From: Peptostreptococcaceae bacterium oral taxon 113 str. W5053
Lineage (GTDB): Bacteria; Bacillota; Clostridia; Tissierellales; Peptoniphilaceae
DNA: 64,000 nucleotides
Direction: 5' to 3'
Assembly (NCBI GenBank): GCA_000467935.1
Contig: KI259798.1
Span: 16,618 to 80,617 of the forward strand
Position numbers and translations under genes: made by a program. Below, piece after piece: positions 17,479 through 25,966 of the stretch. The first letter of the stretch is position 1; each line of letters begins with the position of its first letter. Below the pieces are notes generated by a model that worked only from the letters and a program-made list of their open reading frames with translations, was not told the DNA's origin and did no database searches.

Positions 17479-19057
17479 ACAAGAAAAGAAAGTTTTAATG
17501 CGTGTGACCAATCTGAAAAAATATTTTCCGGTTGGAAAAAAGAGCATTTTCAGTAAAAAGAAACAACAATATGTACACGCCAACGAAAGTATTTCTTTGG
17601 ATATTTACGAAGGCGAAGTTCTCGGTTTGGTAGGAGAATCCGGATGCGGAAAATCCACATTCGGAAGAACGCTCATTCAGCTTTATGAACAAACGGAAGG
17701 CGGTACCCTTTATTATGGAGAGTCCCTGGCTGAAATGGCACCGGCTTATGTGGCTCATGTTATTCGTGAAATTCCAAGCAAATTTAATGAATATGTAGCT
17801 TTGGAAAAAGAGTTGGAAGCACTTAAAGTAAGAAAAGAAAAAGAAGAAGGTTTGGAGCAGGCGGCTACGGAAGAAGAGCTGATGCTTAAAACCCGAACTT
17901 TGGAAAATAAGTATTTGAATATGGCACGTATTGCCGGGGGACTTTTGGTGCATAAAAATTTAACCGAAGTGTCTTCCGCTTTAGCTGAACGCTATACGAC
18001 CCAAGTGGAGATGGCAAAAGAACGTCGTAAAATTAAAGATTTGGAAAATCAATTGCAAAATCCGTTGATAAGCGAAGAAAACAAAAATCAATTGAATGAG
18101 GAGATAAAAGCCGTTGAGGGAACTTTGGCGGAACAAGGCAAGAGGGAACGGGAAAAAACGGAACAGTTGGAAAATATGAAAGCCCAATGTAAAGAGGATC
18201 CCTTGTTTGAACACTATGAAAACTTGCGGGATGACGGGGTGGATCTTTCCAAGCTTAGTCGTGAAGAAATGCGTCGTTTACGCAATAATCTTCAAATCAT
18301 CTTCCAAGACCCTTATTCTTCTTTAAATACCAGAATGACGGTAGGTCAAATTATTGGAGAAGGGGTGATCGCCCACGGCTTATTTAAGAATTCCAATGCA
18401 GAAGGATATAACGAATATATTCAAGATGTTATGGAAGAATGTGGATTGGATGCATACTTTATTCACCGCTATCCTCATCAATTCTCCGGCGGACAAAGAC
18501 AACGTATCGGTATCGCCCGCGCTTTGGCTTTAAAGCCGAAATTTATTGTCTGTGACGAAGCGGTCAGCGCTTTGGATGTATCCATTCAATCTCAGATCAT
18601 CAACTTGTTGCAGGATTTGAAGGAACAGAATAATTTAACCTATTTGTTTATCACCCACGATTTATCCGTTGTCAAATACATTTCGGACCGAATCGGTGTT
18701 ATGTATCTTGGAAATATTGTGGAGCTTGCCAATGCGGAGGATATCTTCAAAAAGCCCTTACATCCTTATACAAAGGCTTTGTTGATGGCGATTCCTCGTA
18801 CGGATGTGGAGCAGGATTCCTCCAAATTGGAAATTTTGGAAGGAGATATTCCCAGTGCGGTTAATCCGCCAAGCGGCTGTCGTTTTCACACTCGCTGTGT
18901 TTATGCCATGGAACGTTGCAAAAGTTTTGAACCGCAGTTTAAAGAAGTGGAACCTCATCGTTTTGTAGCTTGTCATTTGATGGATTTAAGTGAAGAACAG
19001 GCAAATAGCGAACGGGAAGAGTATAGAAAGAAACAGGACGATGTGGAAAAAAAATAA
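17471..19057 (+). CDS. oppF: Peptide ABC transporter ATPase OppF with large helical insert
   Basis: A 528-residue ATPase, about 200 residues longer than typical OppF. Walker A (GESGCGKST, residues 55-63) is followed by GGTLYYGES. Then comes about 170 residues of highly charged, mostly helical sequence (about 86-256; 17726-18240), before the family resumes at DLSKLSREEMRRLRNNLQIIFQDP with the Q-loop at about 276. The signature FSGGQRQRI, Walker B FIVCDEAVSALD, switch His and C-terminal Cys-containing OppF domain are intact, so the enzyme should be active. The insert has heptad-like Leu/Glu/Lys spacing, suggesting a coiled-coil hairpin in the cytoplasm next to the helical subdomain. Start is GTG behind GAAAGGAGTG, inside the end of oppD. 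Confidence 0.93.
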   Translation: MDKQEKKVLMRVTNLKKYFPVGKKSIFSKKKQQYVHANESISLDIYEGEVLGLVGESGCGKSTFGRTLIQLYEQTEGGTLYYGESLAEMAPAYVAHVIREIPSKFNEYVALEKELEALKVRKEKEEGLEQAATEEELMLKTRTLENKYLNMARIAGGLLVHKNLTEVSSALAERYTTQVEMAKERRKIKDLENQLQNPLISEENKNQLNEEIKAVEGTLAEQGKREREKTEQLENMKAQCKEDPLFEHYENLRDDGVDLSKLSREEMRRLRNNLQIIFQDPYSSLNTRMTVGQIIGEGVIAHGLFKNSNAEGYNEYIQDVMEECGLDAYFIHRYPHQFSGGQRQRIGIARALALKPKFIVCDEAVSALDVSIQSQIINLLQDLKEQNNLTYLFITHDLSVVKYISDRIGVMYLGNIVELANAEDIFKKPLHPYTKALLMAIPRTDVEQDSSKLEILEGDIPSAVNPPSGCRFHTRCVYAMERCKSFEPQFKEVEPHRFVACHLMDLSEEQANSEREEYRKKQDDVEKK

Positions 19058-19241
19058 ATCTTTAAAAAAATATGACTTCTCGGAAGAACAATTGGAGGAA
19101 AAACGGAAAAAAATAGATGAGATGGATTTTGAAAAATCCGATTTTTTTGCCATGTTTCTTGCAGCCATCATCACCTTCCTGCCTCCGATTCTTCTGATCG
19201 TAGGTCTTTTTTACGCTCTGGCGAGATGGATGATTTCATAA
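19041..19241 (+). CDS. Small single-span membrane protein at the end of the opp operon
   Basis: A 66-residue protein overlapping the 3' end of oppF by 17 bases in another frame. The N-terminal 40 residues are highly charged (Lys, Glu, Asp) and probably helical. The rest is one membrane helix, about residues 36-62 (FFAMFLAAIITFLPPILLI and beyond), with a Pro-Pro kink. The predicted orientation is N-inside. The overlap and the terminator right behind it place it in the opp transcript, so a role as an accessory subunit is plausible but unproven. The ribosome binding site is weak, suggesting coupling to oppF translation. No family recognised. Confidence 0.7.
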   Translation: MWKKNKSLKKYDFSEEQLEEKRKKIDEMDFEKSDFFAMFLAAIITFLPPILLIVGLFYALARWMIS

Positions 19242-19250
19242 GAGAAAAGC

Positions 19251-19298
19251 GACCCTTTTGATATGTCCCCTGAGGGGATATCATAAGGGTCTTTTTTT
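19251..19298 (+). terminator. Strong terminator of the opp operon
   Basis: An 18-20 base stem reads from GACCCTT (19251) to AAGGGTC (ending 19291), with TGA in the loop flanked by CCCC/GGGG and a two-base bulge. Seven T residues follow. Confidence 0.85.
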
Positions 19299-19601
19299 AT
19301 ATGTTTTCCATTCATGAAAAGTGAATAGGGAAGATGTGTTTTATAAAAAGTAGCGCTACAAGGTAAGCCGGGATGGAAAAGACCATCGGTTTTTTTGGAC
19401 TGCGATGGAAAACGGCAGAAGATCCCGTTTTACAAGTCGATGGATGGTATTTTTTTCAAGGACTTTTCATCGTTTCTTGCGTTCAGTGGATAAACAACGA
19501 GATAGGATGATTTTTCCGATGGGTGACATCTTTCTGTGTTGAGGGGAAGGGTTTGTGCCTTTAGGCTTGAATATCGTTTTCCCGGACCGTATCGTTTAAG
19601 C
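19299..19601. other. Intergenic region between convergent units, no gene assigned
   Basis: About 300 bases without a convincing gene between the opp terminator and the terminator of the leftward lipoprotein gene. A 45-codon frame (19373-19510, +) exists but has no good ribosome binding site and no recognisable similarity. CGGGAT near 19369 and ATCCCG near 19430 could pair, so a weak RNA structure is possible. Confidence 0.4.
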
Positions 19602-19633
19602 CAAAAAATCGCCGGTGTTTTATGCCGACGATT
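19602..19633 (-). terminator. Terminator of the leftward lipoprotein gene
   Basis: On the minus strand AATCGTCGG pairs with CCGGCGATT across a short loop (19607-19633, one mismatch) and is followed by six T residues. Confidence 0.65.
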
Positions 19634-19664
19634 GTTTATTTTCTATTGTTGGGAATCAATTTCT

Positions 19665-20612
19665 TTAATCAATTTTTTTTAAATAGTCTTGATATCCGGG
19701 TGGTAATTCAAATTCACTTTTATCCCATTGTAAGCCGTGAGGACGCAATAAGAATTCATAATCCATGTGGGTGCCTTTTTCGTCGGGGGATTGATATTTT
19801 CCCTTAATCTTAATGATATAATGACCGTCTTTGTCCTTGACACCTTTAATTTTAAAGGCTGTATCTCCATGAACATTAGCATCTAAGAAGAAAGCATCTT
19901 CGTCATCTTCAACAAATTGATCTTCATCTAAATAAATATACATACTGAAGATGGGATCTTCTTTGCTGTATTCAGGAATATACGCCTCAAAAAAGGGTCG
20001 ACCGGATTTGTCCTCTTCAATATAGGCATAGCAATCTTGGAAGTCATCATCCAACTTTTCATCGTTTTCAAATCCGTTGGTGAGTTTACAATAGCCGTAC
20101 CAATCCTTATACCAATTGTTTTTGACTGTTTTCATATCCGGATTGGGATTGAGTCCTTCGGGAACTTTCCTTTCTTTTTGCTCTTTTGCCGCTTCTTCTT
20201 TGTCATTGTCTTTCTTTTCCGTATCGGAAACAGGAGTCGTTGCGGAAGCGCCTTCTTTAAGGAAAACTAATTGAACGCCGCTGATATCGTCAAAAGTGAT
20301 GGTGGTATCCGTAACGGTCGCTTTCAGCTCATCTTTTCCCTGTTTGATCGTTAAGGTGTTGCCTTCAAGAGTAAAATCTCCGGTATAATTTTCTCCGTCC
20401 AATTGCAGAGTACATCTTCCGTTAGCTTTAAGTTCCAAAACAGGAACTTCGCTAAAGACGGATGTAAGGGGTACAGACATACCTAAGGCGGAAGCTTCAT
20501 GACCGTTCCATTTTCCCATGGCGGGATGATCTTTATAGATTTCTTTGCCGCCGCAGGAAACCAGGATAAGTAGTGCTAATAAAAGGGGTATTAAAACATG
20601 TTTTTTCTTCAT
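19665..20612 (-). CDS. Lipoprotein of unknown function
   Basis: A 315-residue secreted lipoprotein. The signal peptide MKKKHVLIPLLLALLILVSC ends in a lipobox, with Cys20 lipidated. Residues about 30-110 contain a short beta-rich module (MGKWNG, GRCTLQLDG, GDFTLEGNTLTIKQGKDEL) resembling the lipocalin-like modules found in many clostridial lipoproteins. Residues about 120-150 are a charged Glu/Lys linker. The C-terminal about 160 residues are acidic, Tyr/Trp-rich and unrecognised. AAAGGAGAG precedes the ATG at 20612; the ORF can be read from 20633 but without such a site. It stands alone. Confidence 0.8.
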   Translation of the reverse strand: MKKKHVLIPLLLALLILVSCGGKEIYKDHPAMGKWNGHEASALGMSVPLTSVFSEVPVLELKANGRCTLQLDGENYTGDFTLEGNTLTIKQGKDELKATVTDTTITFDDISGVQLVFLKEGASATTPVSDTEKKDNDKEEAAKEQKERKVPEGLNPNPDMKTVKNNWYKDWYGYCKLTNGFENDEKLDDDFQDCYAYIEEDKSGRPFFEAYIPEYSKEDPIFSMYIYLDEDQFVEDDEDAFFLDANVHGDTAFKIKGVKDKDGHYIIKIKGKYQSPDEKGTHMDYEFLLRPHGLQWDKSEFELPPGYQDYLKKID

Positions 20613-20671
20613 AAAAATCTCTCCTTTCTCCACTTAGGATATCGAAGGAAAAGGATTTCGTCAAGTAATTT

Positions 20672-22048
20672 TTAAAGATTTTTCTTTTCCCATGAACCGA
20701 AGAAATAAAGAACATAACCGTAGAGAACGGTCAACAAATTGGAAAGCAACATACTCAACCAAATGCCTTCACTCCCTAAAGAGGTCAACTTGGAGAAAAT
20801 GAATATCATAGGGATACGCATGACCCACAGCCTTCCCAAAGTCATATGCATGGAATATTTGGTATTGCCCGATCCGTTAAAGACTCCAATCAGGGCGTTA
20901 AATACGCCCATTAAAGGAATGATGGGAATGGAATAAATCATATACGTGACCGCTTCTTTGAGAACGGGACCTCCTGCATCTTTCAAGAAGAAGGATAAAA
21001 CGGAGAAGCGGAACAGATACATCAAGACCGCTCCGGTGACACTGAAGATTAAACTTAAGGTGACGGTTTTTCGAAAAGCTTCTTTCGCGCGCTGCATCTG
21101 ATCGGCACCTATATTTTGCCCTGCGATACCGGTTAAAGCTCCGCCAAAACCCATAGATGGTTGGCTCAAAAGTCCGGTGATACGATTGACCATGGAATAA
21201 GCGGCCAAGACATCGGTACCGTAAGCCGTGATGAAAATATTCATAATCAGAAAGCCTAAAGCGCTGCCTGATTGTCCAATGGCAGCGGGAAAACCGATGC
21301 GTAGAATTTTTTTGATTTTATTCCATTGAAGCTTAAAACGATAAAAATAGAAATTAAAAGCTTTGGAGCGAAAATGAATGACCGCATAACCTAAAATCAT
21401 CATAATATATTGAGTTAAAATTGTAGCGTAAGCGGCTCCTTGAATTCCGAGATGCAAACCTTTTAAACCGATCCAGGGGATGGTGTCGAAAATGAAAAAA
21501 GGATCCAAAACGGCATTGACAATCATACAAAAGCCGCTGACCACAGTAGTGGATTTGGTATCGCCCTGGGCATTCATCATGGACTGAAAGACAAAGAAAA
21601 ATATGACCGCCGGATATCCCAAAAAGGTGATTCGCAAATAAATCACGGAACACGCATAAAGTTTTTCGACCGCCCCCATACCGGCAACCATATGAGGCGT
21701 AAAAAGATATCCTAAAACGGAAAAAATCAAAGCAATGAGCCCTGCGGTGATGAACAGATGATTGGAATAATCCGACGCCTCTTTATATTTTTTCCCTCCG
21801 ATAAGTCGAGATAATAGGGATACACCGGCTACGCTGATTCCGAAGCCGAAGGATACAAACAGAAAAATAATAGGCCAAACAAAAGCTGTTGCGGAAAATT
21901 CAATTTTTCCAAGTTGTCCCAGCCACACTCCATCTGCCAGATTATAAAGTGTCTGGATGAGATTATTTAAAATCAGAGGGAAAGAAATACTCCAAATGAC
22001 ACCATACAGGGGAGCATTGAGAATTCTTTCTCTTTTTCTTAGTTCCAT
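20672..22048 (-). CDS. MATE-family multidrug efflux transporter (first of three)
   Basis: A 458-residue, 12-helix MATE protein that would export drugs or other organic cations in exchange for Na+ or H+. Two repeats of six helices are visible, with family motifs such as SFPLILNNLIQTLYNLADGVWLGQLG in the first half and RIGFPAAIGQSGSALGF in the second. The start at 22048 follows GAGGTGG. Substrate and coupling ion cannot be told. It stands alone, divergent from the GNAT gene. Confidence 0.92.
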   Translation of the reverse strand: MELRKRERILNAPLYGVIWSISFPLILNNLIQTLYNLADGVWLGQLGKIEFSATAFVWPIIFLFVSFGFGISVAGVSLLSRLIGGKKYKEASDYSNHLFITAGLIALIFSVLGYLFTPHMVAGMGAVEKLYACSVIYLRITFLGYPAVIFFFVFQSMMNAQGDTKSTTVVSGFCMIVNAVLDPFFIFDTIPWIGLKGLHLGIQGAAYATILTQYIMMILGYAVIHFRSKAFNFYFYRFKLQWNKIKKILRIGFPAAIGQSGSALGFLIMNIFITAYGTDVLAAYSMVNRITGLLSQPSMGFGGALTGIAGQNIGADQMQRAKEAFRKTVTLSLIFSVTGAVLMYLFRFSVLSFFLKDAGGPVLKEAVTYMIYSIPIIPLMGVFNALIGVFNGSGNTKYSMHMTLGRLWVMRIPMIFIFSKLTSLGSEGIWLSMLLSNLLTVLYGYVLYFFGSWEKKNL

Positions 22049-22202
22049 AAAAAAACCACCTCTTTCATTATACATTCTATTATATCTCTAAAAGGCAAAG
22101 TTTTAAAATAAAAGAACGATAGCTTTATAAAACATGTAAAAAATAAGGATACTACGATATAATAAAAAAAGAAAGTATTTTACCAAAAAGGAGGATTTTC
22201 CC

Positions 22203-22772
22203 ATGAATGGTGAAATCAATGTGGAGAATGTGTTTTTAAAAACAAAGCGGATGATTTTAAGACCTTGGAGACAGGAAGACTTGGAAGAGCTGTTTGCGTA
22301 TGCTTCCGTGGATGGAGTGGGGCAGATGGCGGGATGGAATCCTCATAAAACGCCGGCGGATTCTCAAATGATTTTAGATCTGTTTATTCGAGAAAAAAAG
22401 ACTTTTGCACTGGAGTATCAAAGGAAGGTTGTCGGTTCTTTGGGGATTGAAAAATACAATGAAAAAATTTTGCCGGAATTTGAATCAAAAAAAGGGAGAG
22501 AGCTGGGTTTTGTATTATCCAAGGATTATTGGGGTCGCGGATTGATACAAGAAGCGGTGGATGAAGTCTGTCGTTATTTTTTTGAAGACTGGAGGGGAGA
22601 TTTTTTGACCTGTAGTCATTTTGAACATAATATACAGTCCCGAAGAGTACAAGAAAAATGCGGTTTCCGATTTTATAAATGGATAGAGGTAAAGACACAA
22701 ATAGGGAATATGGAGAAAGTCGCTTTAAATATTTTGACAAAGGACACTTGGGAAAAAGAAAGAGGCGTGTGA
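22203..22772 (+). CDS. GNAT acetyltransferase, RimJ/RimL-like
   Basis: A 189-residue acetyl-CoA-dependent N-acetyltransferase. It opens with LKTKRMILRPWRQEDLEELF, typical of the RimJ/RimL-like branch. The acetyl-CoA binding region is at GFVLSKDYWGRGLIQEAVDEV (about 100-120), and a C-terminal segment NIQSRRVQEKCGFRFYK follows. The substrate could be a protein N terminus, an antibiotic or another amine. AAAAGGAGG precedes the ATG. It leads a short rightward run with the AlkD-like and NTF2-like genes. Confidence 0.9.
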   Translation: MNGEINVENVFLKTKRMILRPWRQEDLEELFAYASVDGVGQMAGWNPHKTPADSQMILDLFIREKKTFALEYQRKVVGSLGIEKYNEKILPEFESKKGRELGFVLSKDYWGRGLIQEAVDEVCRYFFEDWRGDFLTCSHFEHNIQSRRVQEKCGFRFYKWIEVKTQIGNMEKVALNILTKDTWEKERGV

Positions 22773-22776
22773 GAAG

Positions 22777-23463
22777 ATGGGAAGATTTGATAGGGAATTA
22801 TGGGCTTTGAAGGATGAAAAATATCAAAAATTTAACGGAAAATTACTACCGAATGTGGAGGATGAACGCATCATCGGAATTCGCACGCCGATTTTACGTG
22901 ATTTGACAAAGCGATTATTAAAGGAGCGTCCCGAAGAATGTGCATTGTTTTTAGAAGAGTTACCTCATTTTTATCTGGAGGAAAATCATCTCCACGGATT
23001 TTTGATTGAAAGAATGAAAAATGTGGAAGAGGCGTTGGAAGCAACGGAAAAGTTTTTGCCCTATGTGGATAATTGGGAAACCTGTGATTTGTTTTCGCCC
23101 AAAATCTATAAGAAGAATCCACAGAAAGTTTTGCCCCGGATTCAAAATTGGCTCAAATCCAAGGACGAATATGCGGTGCGTTATGCTGTAGGATTGCTTT
23201 TGTCCGATTTTTTGGATGAACAATTTGAACCTGAGTATATGGATTGGATTTTGTCGGTAAAACGAGAGGAATACTATATCAAAATGATGATCGCCTGGTA
23301 TTTCAGCACCGCTTTGGTAAAGCAATATGCTTGGGCTCTGCCCGTAATTTCGGAGCATCGTTTGGATGTTTGGACGCACAACAAAAGTATTCAGAAAGCG
23401 GTGGAAAGTCGTCGGATTTCCGATGAACAAAAAGCGTATTTAAAGACTTTAAAACGAAAATGA
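22777..23463 (+). CDS. AlkD-like DNA alkylation repair protein
   Basis: A 228-residue, all-helical protein of the DNA alkylation repair (AlkD/HEAT-like) family. Family members remove N3- or N7-alkylated purines without base flipping, although many homologues are not characterised. Recognisable pieces are GIRTPILRDLTKRLL near residue 35, the VDNWETCD motif near 105 and NKSIQKAVESRRIS at the C terminus. It begins four bases after the GNAT stop, so the two are co-transcribed. The next gene follows within 14 bases. Confidence 0.88.
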   Translation: MGRFDRELWALKDEKYQKFNGKLLPNVEDERIIGIRTPILRDLTKRLLKERPEECALFLEELPHFYLEENHLHGFLIERMKNVEEALEATEKFLPYVDNWETCDLFSPKIYKKNPQKVLPRIQNWLKSKDEYAVRYAVGLLLSDFLDEQFEPEYMDWILSVKREEYYIKMMIAWYFSTALVKQYAWALPVISEHRLDVWTHNKSIQKAVESRRISDEQKAYLKTLKRK

Positions 23464-23476
23464 GGGGGATTTTTCA

Positions 23477-23848
23477 ATGAAAAATATCCAAGATTATTGG
23501 GAAGCGGTCATTAGGAAACAAGCGGATACAATAAAAAAATACTTTCATTCGGAAGCGAAAATTCAATGGCACAACACCAATGAATCCTTTACCGTGGAGG
23601 AATTTATTCGTGCCAATTGTGAATATCCGGGAGAGTGGATGGGGAAAATTGAGAGAATGGAAAAGGTTGGAAATTTAACGATTACGGTTACTCGAGTGGA
23701 GGAATGCCGACAAAAAAGCTCTTTTCATGCCATTTCCTTTATTCGATGGAAAGGGGATAAAATTATATCCATCGACGAATATTGGGGAGAGGATGGAGAC
23801 GTGCCGGAGTGGAGAAAAGAGAAGAAAATAGGGGAGCCGATTGGATAA
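23477..23848 (+). CDS. NTF2-like (SnoaL-type) protein
   Basis: A 123-residue protein with the layout of a small NTF2-like alpha+beta fold: N-terminal helix (IQDYWEAVIRKQADTIKKYF), HSEAKIQWHNTNESFTVEEFI, then strands ending in FIRWKGDKIISIDEYW. Such proteins are ligand-binding or of unknown function. GAGGGGG precedes the ATG. It ends the run started by the GNAT and AlkD-like genes; no shared pathway is evident. Confidence 0.78.
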   Translation: MKNIQDYWEAVIRKQADTIKKYFHSEAKIQWHNTNESFTVEEFIRANCEYPGEWMGKIERMEKVGNLTITVTRVEECRQKSSFHAISFIRWKGDKIISIDEYWGEDGDVPEWRKEKKIGEPIG

Positions 23849-23866
23849 GAATCCTAAAAAATCTCC

Positions 23867-24517
23867 CTATGGATTGGAGGGAGACTCAAGGATCAGGATG
23901 CCGGAGCAATAGGATTTTTTTGAAAAGAATATGGAGTCTTGGGGAAGTCGAGCTTGTAAAGCCTCCGTTACAATATAGAATTCTTCATCATCCCAAATAT
24001 CCGGATGTTTTTCTTTGGCATCATTCATCTCCTGTTGTGTGTGAGTCATCACATCTCCGATGATAATTTTTTCATGGGGACGAAGATGATGTTTTAAAGT
24101 GTTCAAAAGATGAATTTGTTGTTCAAGATTCAAATGGTGAATGGAGTAGGTGAAGATAATTCCGTCAAAAGATTCTTCGTCAAGGTTTTTGGGCAAACCT
24201 TGGGAGAAGTCGAAAGAAATGAGTTTTGCATTGGGCATAAGACATTGCGCTTTTTTAATCATTTCTTCGGAAAAATCGATGCCGGTGATATTGTAGCCCG
24301 ACTGATATAATCGAGCGCTTAATTTCCCGGTGCCGAAGCCCAAATCCAAAAGTTTTTTTCCGGGGAGTTTTTGAATTTCTTTTTGAATTTCATCCAAAAT
24401 TTCTTCATAGGCCACAAAGGGGTATTGATTGGAATCATCACTTCTTTTCACATCTTCATCATACTTTGCAGACCATTGGTCGAAATCTTGTGGATCCATT
24501 AATTTTTTTTCATTCAT
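23867..24517 (-). CDS. Class I SAM-dependent methyltransferase
   Basis: A 216-residue Rossmann-fold methyltransferase. Motif I is LLDLGFGTGKLS (about 55-66), motif II NITGIDFSEEMI, and the post-core region FDGIIFTYSIHHL. Overall it resembles YrrT-like small-molecule methyltransferases; the substrate is unknown. The ATG overlaps the end of the MATE gene read in the same direction, with GGAGAAAATA just upstream, so it is the second gene of a leftward pair. Its stop lies 18 bases from the convergent NTF2-like gene. Confidence 0.88.
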   Translation of the reverse strand: MNEKKLMDPQDFDQWSAKYDEDVKRSDDSNQYPFVAYEEILDEIQKEIQKLPGKKLLDLGFGTGKLSARLYQSGYNITGIDFSEEMIKKAQCLMPNAKLISFDFSQGLPKNLDEESFDGIIFTYSIHHLNLEQQIHLLNTLKHHLRPHEKIIIGDVMTHTQQEMNDAKEKHPDIWDDEEFYIVTEALQARLPQDSIFFSKKSYCSGILILESPSNP

Positions 24518-25877
24518 TATTTTCTCCTGTATAGATTTTTCCTAAGTCATGTTGCGGAAACATGGCTTTTTTCTTGGTAAAGAACCGAACAACGGGTTGA
24601 GGCAGAATGCCTTTGAAAAAGCAACTGGCGGCAATGGCCCACCAGATTCCCGGGACGCCGAAATAATGTGCCAGCAAATAGCCCAAAGGAATTCGGGTAA
24701 AGTTGCCCAAAATACCGGTGATTCCCGGATATACGGTTTTGCCCATACCGTTTAAACTGCCTGTGGCTGCCGCTTCCAAAGCGGAGAAGACTTGAGCCAA
24801 AGCCATAATCTTTAAGTACAGAACGCCTAAATAAACCGTATCTTCTTGACGGATAAACAAGCGAAAGAGTACGTCCGCGCCGAAAAACAAAAGAAGACCG
24901 ATGCCAAGCCCTAAAAAGAGAGCCAAGGTAAAGCCTTTTTGGATACCTTCCCGTACACGACTTTCGTTTCCTGCGCCGTAATTTTGAGCTACAAAGACGC
25001 CAATGGAGCTGGATAGTCCCAAAAAGCTCAGCCAACCGATGGATTCAATTTGCACGCCGATTTGTTGAGCGGCAAAAGCATGATTCCCGTAACTGGTGAC
25101 CAGTCTGGCAATGACTGCGGAAAAAGAGGCAAAGATTAAGGACTGTCCCGCAGCGGGCAACCCCCAATAGGCGATGGTTTTAAGATAAGCTCTTCGGATG
25201 CCGTGAAAAAGGGAGAAGTTTTGAAAATATTCTTTTTTTCGAGAAACTCCGAGAAACAATAAAAAGATAGAGAGTTGAGAAAGTGCTGTTGCCAAAGCGG
25301 CACCTGTAACACCCATCTTTAAGACAAAAATCAACAAAGGATCCAAAATCATATTGAGAATTAAACCCAGAGTATTGATTTTAAAGGTTATCCGACTGTT
25401 TCCGAAGCCGTGATAGATACCGGTCAAAACCACTACGATGGAGTTGACGGGTACAGCGGGGAGTACAACGGATAGATAATTTAAAGCCATTTTTTCAATG
25501 AGCGAGGATTCGGTATGAAAGAAATTCATCACCTGATATCGACCGAAAAAGACGAATAGAGAGTAGGATAGGCTGATAAACAGAACGAAAGCGATGGCGT
25601 TGTTGATAAAGTGTTGAGCTTCTTCTTTGTTCCGGCGTCCGATGGATTGAGCACAGCCCACCTCCGCACCGGTTTTGCACAGGGCGGCAATCGCGAAACC
25701 GATCCAAAGCACATAGCCGGCAATTCCTGCGGCGCTGACAGCTTCCGAGGATAATTTGCCGACCCAGAACATGTCCATCAGATTATAGCTCATTTGAATC
25801 AGACTGGTTCCCATAATAGGCAAACTCAATTTGATCAGCTGTTTATAGGTATTGCCTTGCGTTAAATTTTTTTCCAT
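24510..25877 (-). CDS. MATE-family efflux transporter (second of three)
   Basis: A 455-residue 12-helix MATE protein. It opens LSLPIMGTSLIQMSYNLMDM, with paired motifs AYWGLPAAGQSLIFASFSAV in the second half. The NorM/DinF-type sequence is distinct from the other two MATE genes. GGAAGTG precedes the ATG. The methyltransferase gene overlaps its 3' end, suggesting co-expression; whether the methyltransferase modifies a substrate of the pump is unknown. Confidence 0.92.
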   Translation of the reverse strand: MEKNLTQGNTYKQLIKLSLPIMGTSLIQMSYNLMDMFWVGKLSSEAVSAAGIAGYVLWIGFAIAALCKTGAEVGCAQSIGRRNKEEAQHFINNAIAFVLFISLSYSLFVFFGRYQVMNFFHTESSLIEKMALNYLSVVLPAVPVNSIVVVLTGIYHGFGNSRITFKINTLGLILNMILDPLLIFVLKMGVTGAALATALSQLSIFLLFLGVSRKKEYFQNFSLFHGIRRAYLKTIAYWGLPAAGQSLIFASFSAVIARLVTSYGNHAFAAQQIGVQIESIGWLSFLGLSSSIGVFVAQNYGAGNESRVREGIQKGFTLALFLGLGIGLLLFFGADVLFRLFIRQEDTVYLGVLYLKIMALAQVFSALEAAATGSLNGMGKTVYPGITGILGNFTRIPLGYLLAHYFGVPGIWWAIAASCFFKGILPQPVVRFFTKKKAMFPQHDLGKIYTGENNE

Positions 25878-25913
25878 CGGTTCACTTCCTGTCTTTAAAA
25901 AGATAAGCTATTT

Positions 25914-25951
25914 AAAAAAACGGTATCATGGTTGTCATCATACCGTTTTTT
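25914..25951. terminator. Terminator after glgP
   Basis: CGGTATCATG (25921-25930) pairs with CATCATACCG (25936-25945) with one mismatch, flanked by A and T runs. It lies just past the leftward glgP stop codon. Confidence 0.75.
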
Positions 25952-25966
25952 GAAAGCTTTTAATGG

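Noticed and set aside
19373..19510. 45-codon + strand frame in the gap after the opp operon
   Set aside because: No good ribosome binding site, no recognisable similarity, and it sits between two terminators.
23863..23885. TCTCCC/GGGAGA hairpin between convergent genes
   Set aside because: Short stem without a T run and overlapping the methyltransferase stop; not convincing as a terminator.
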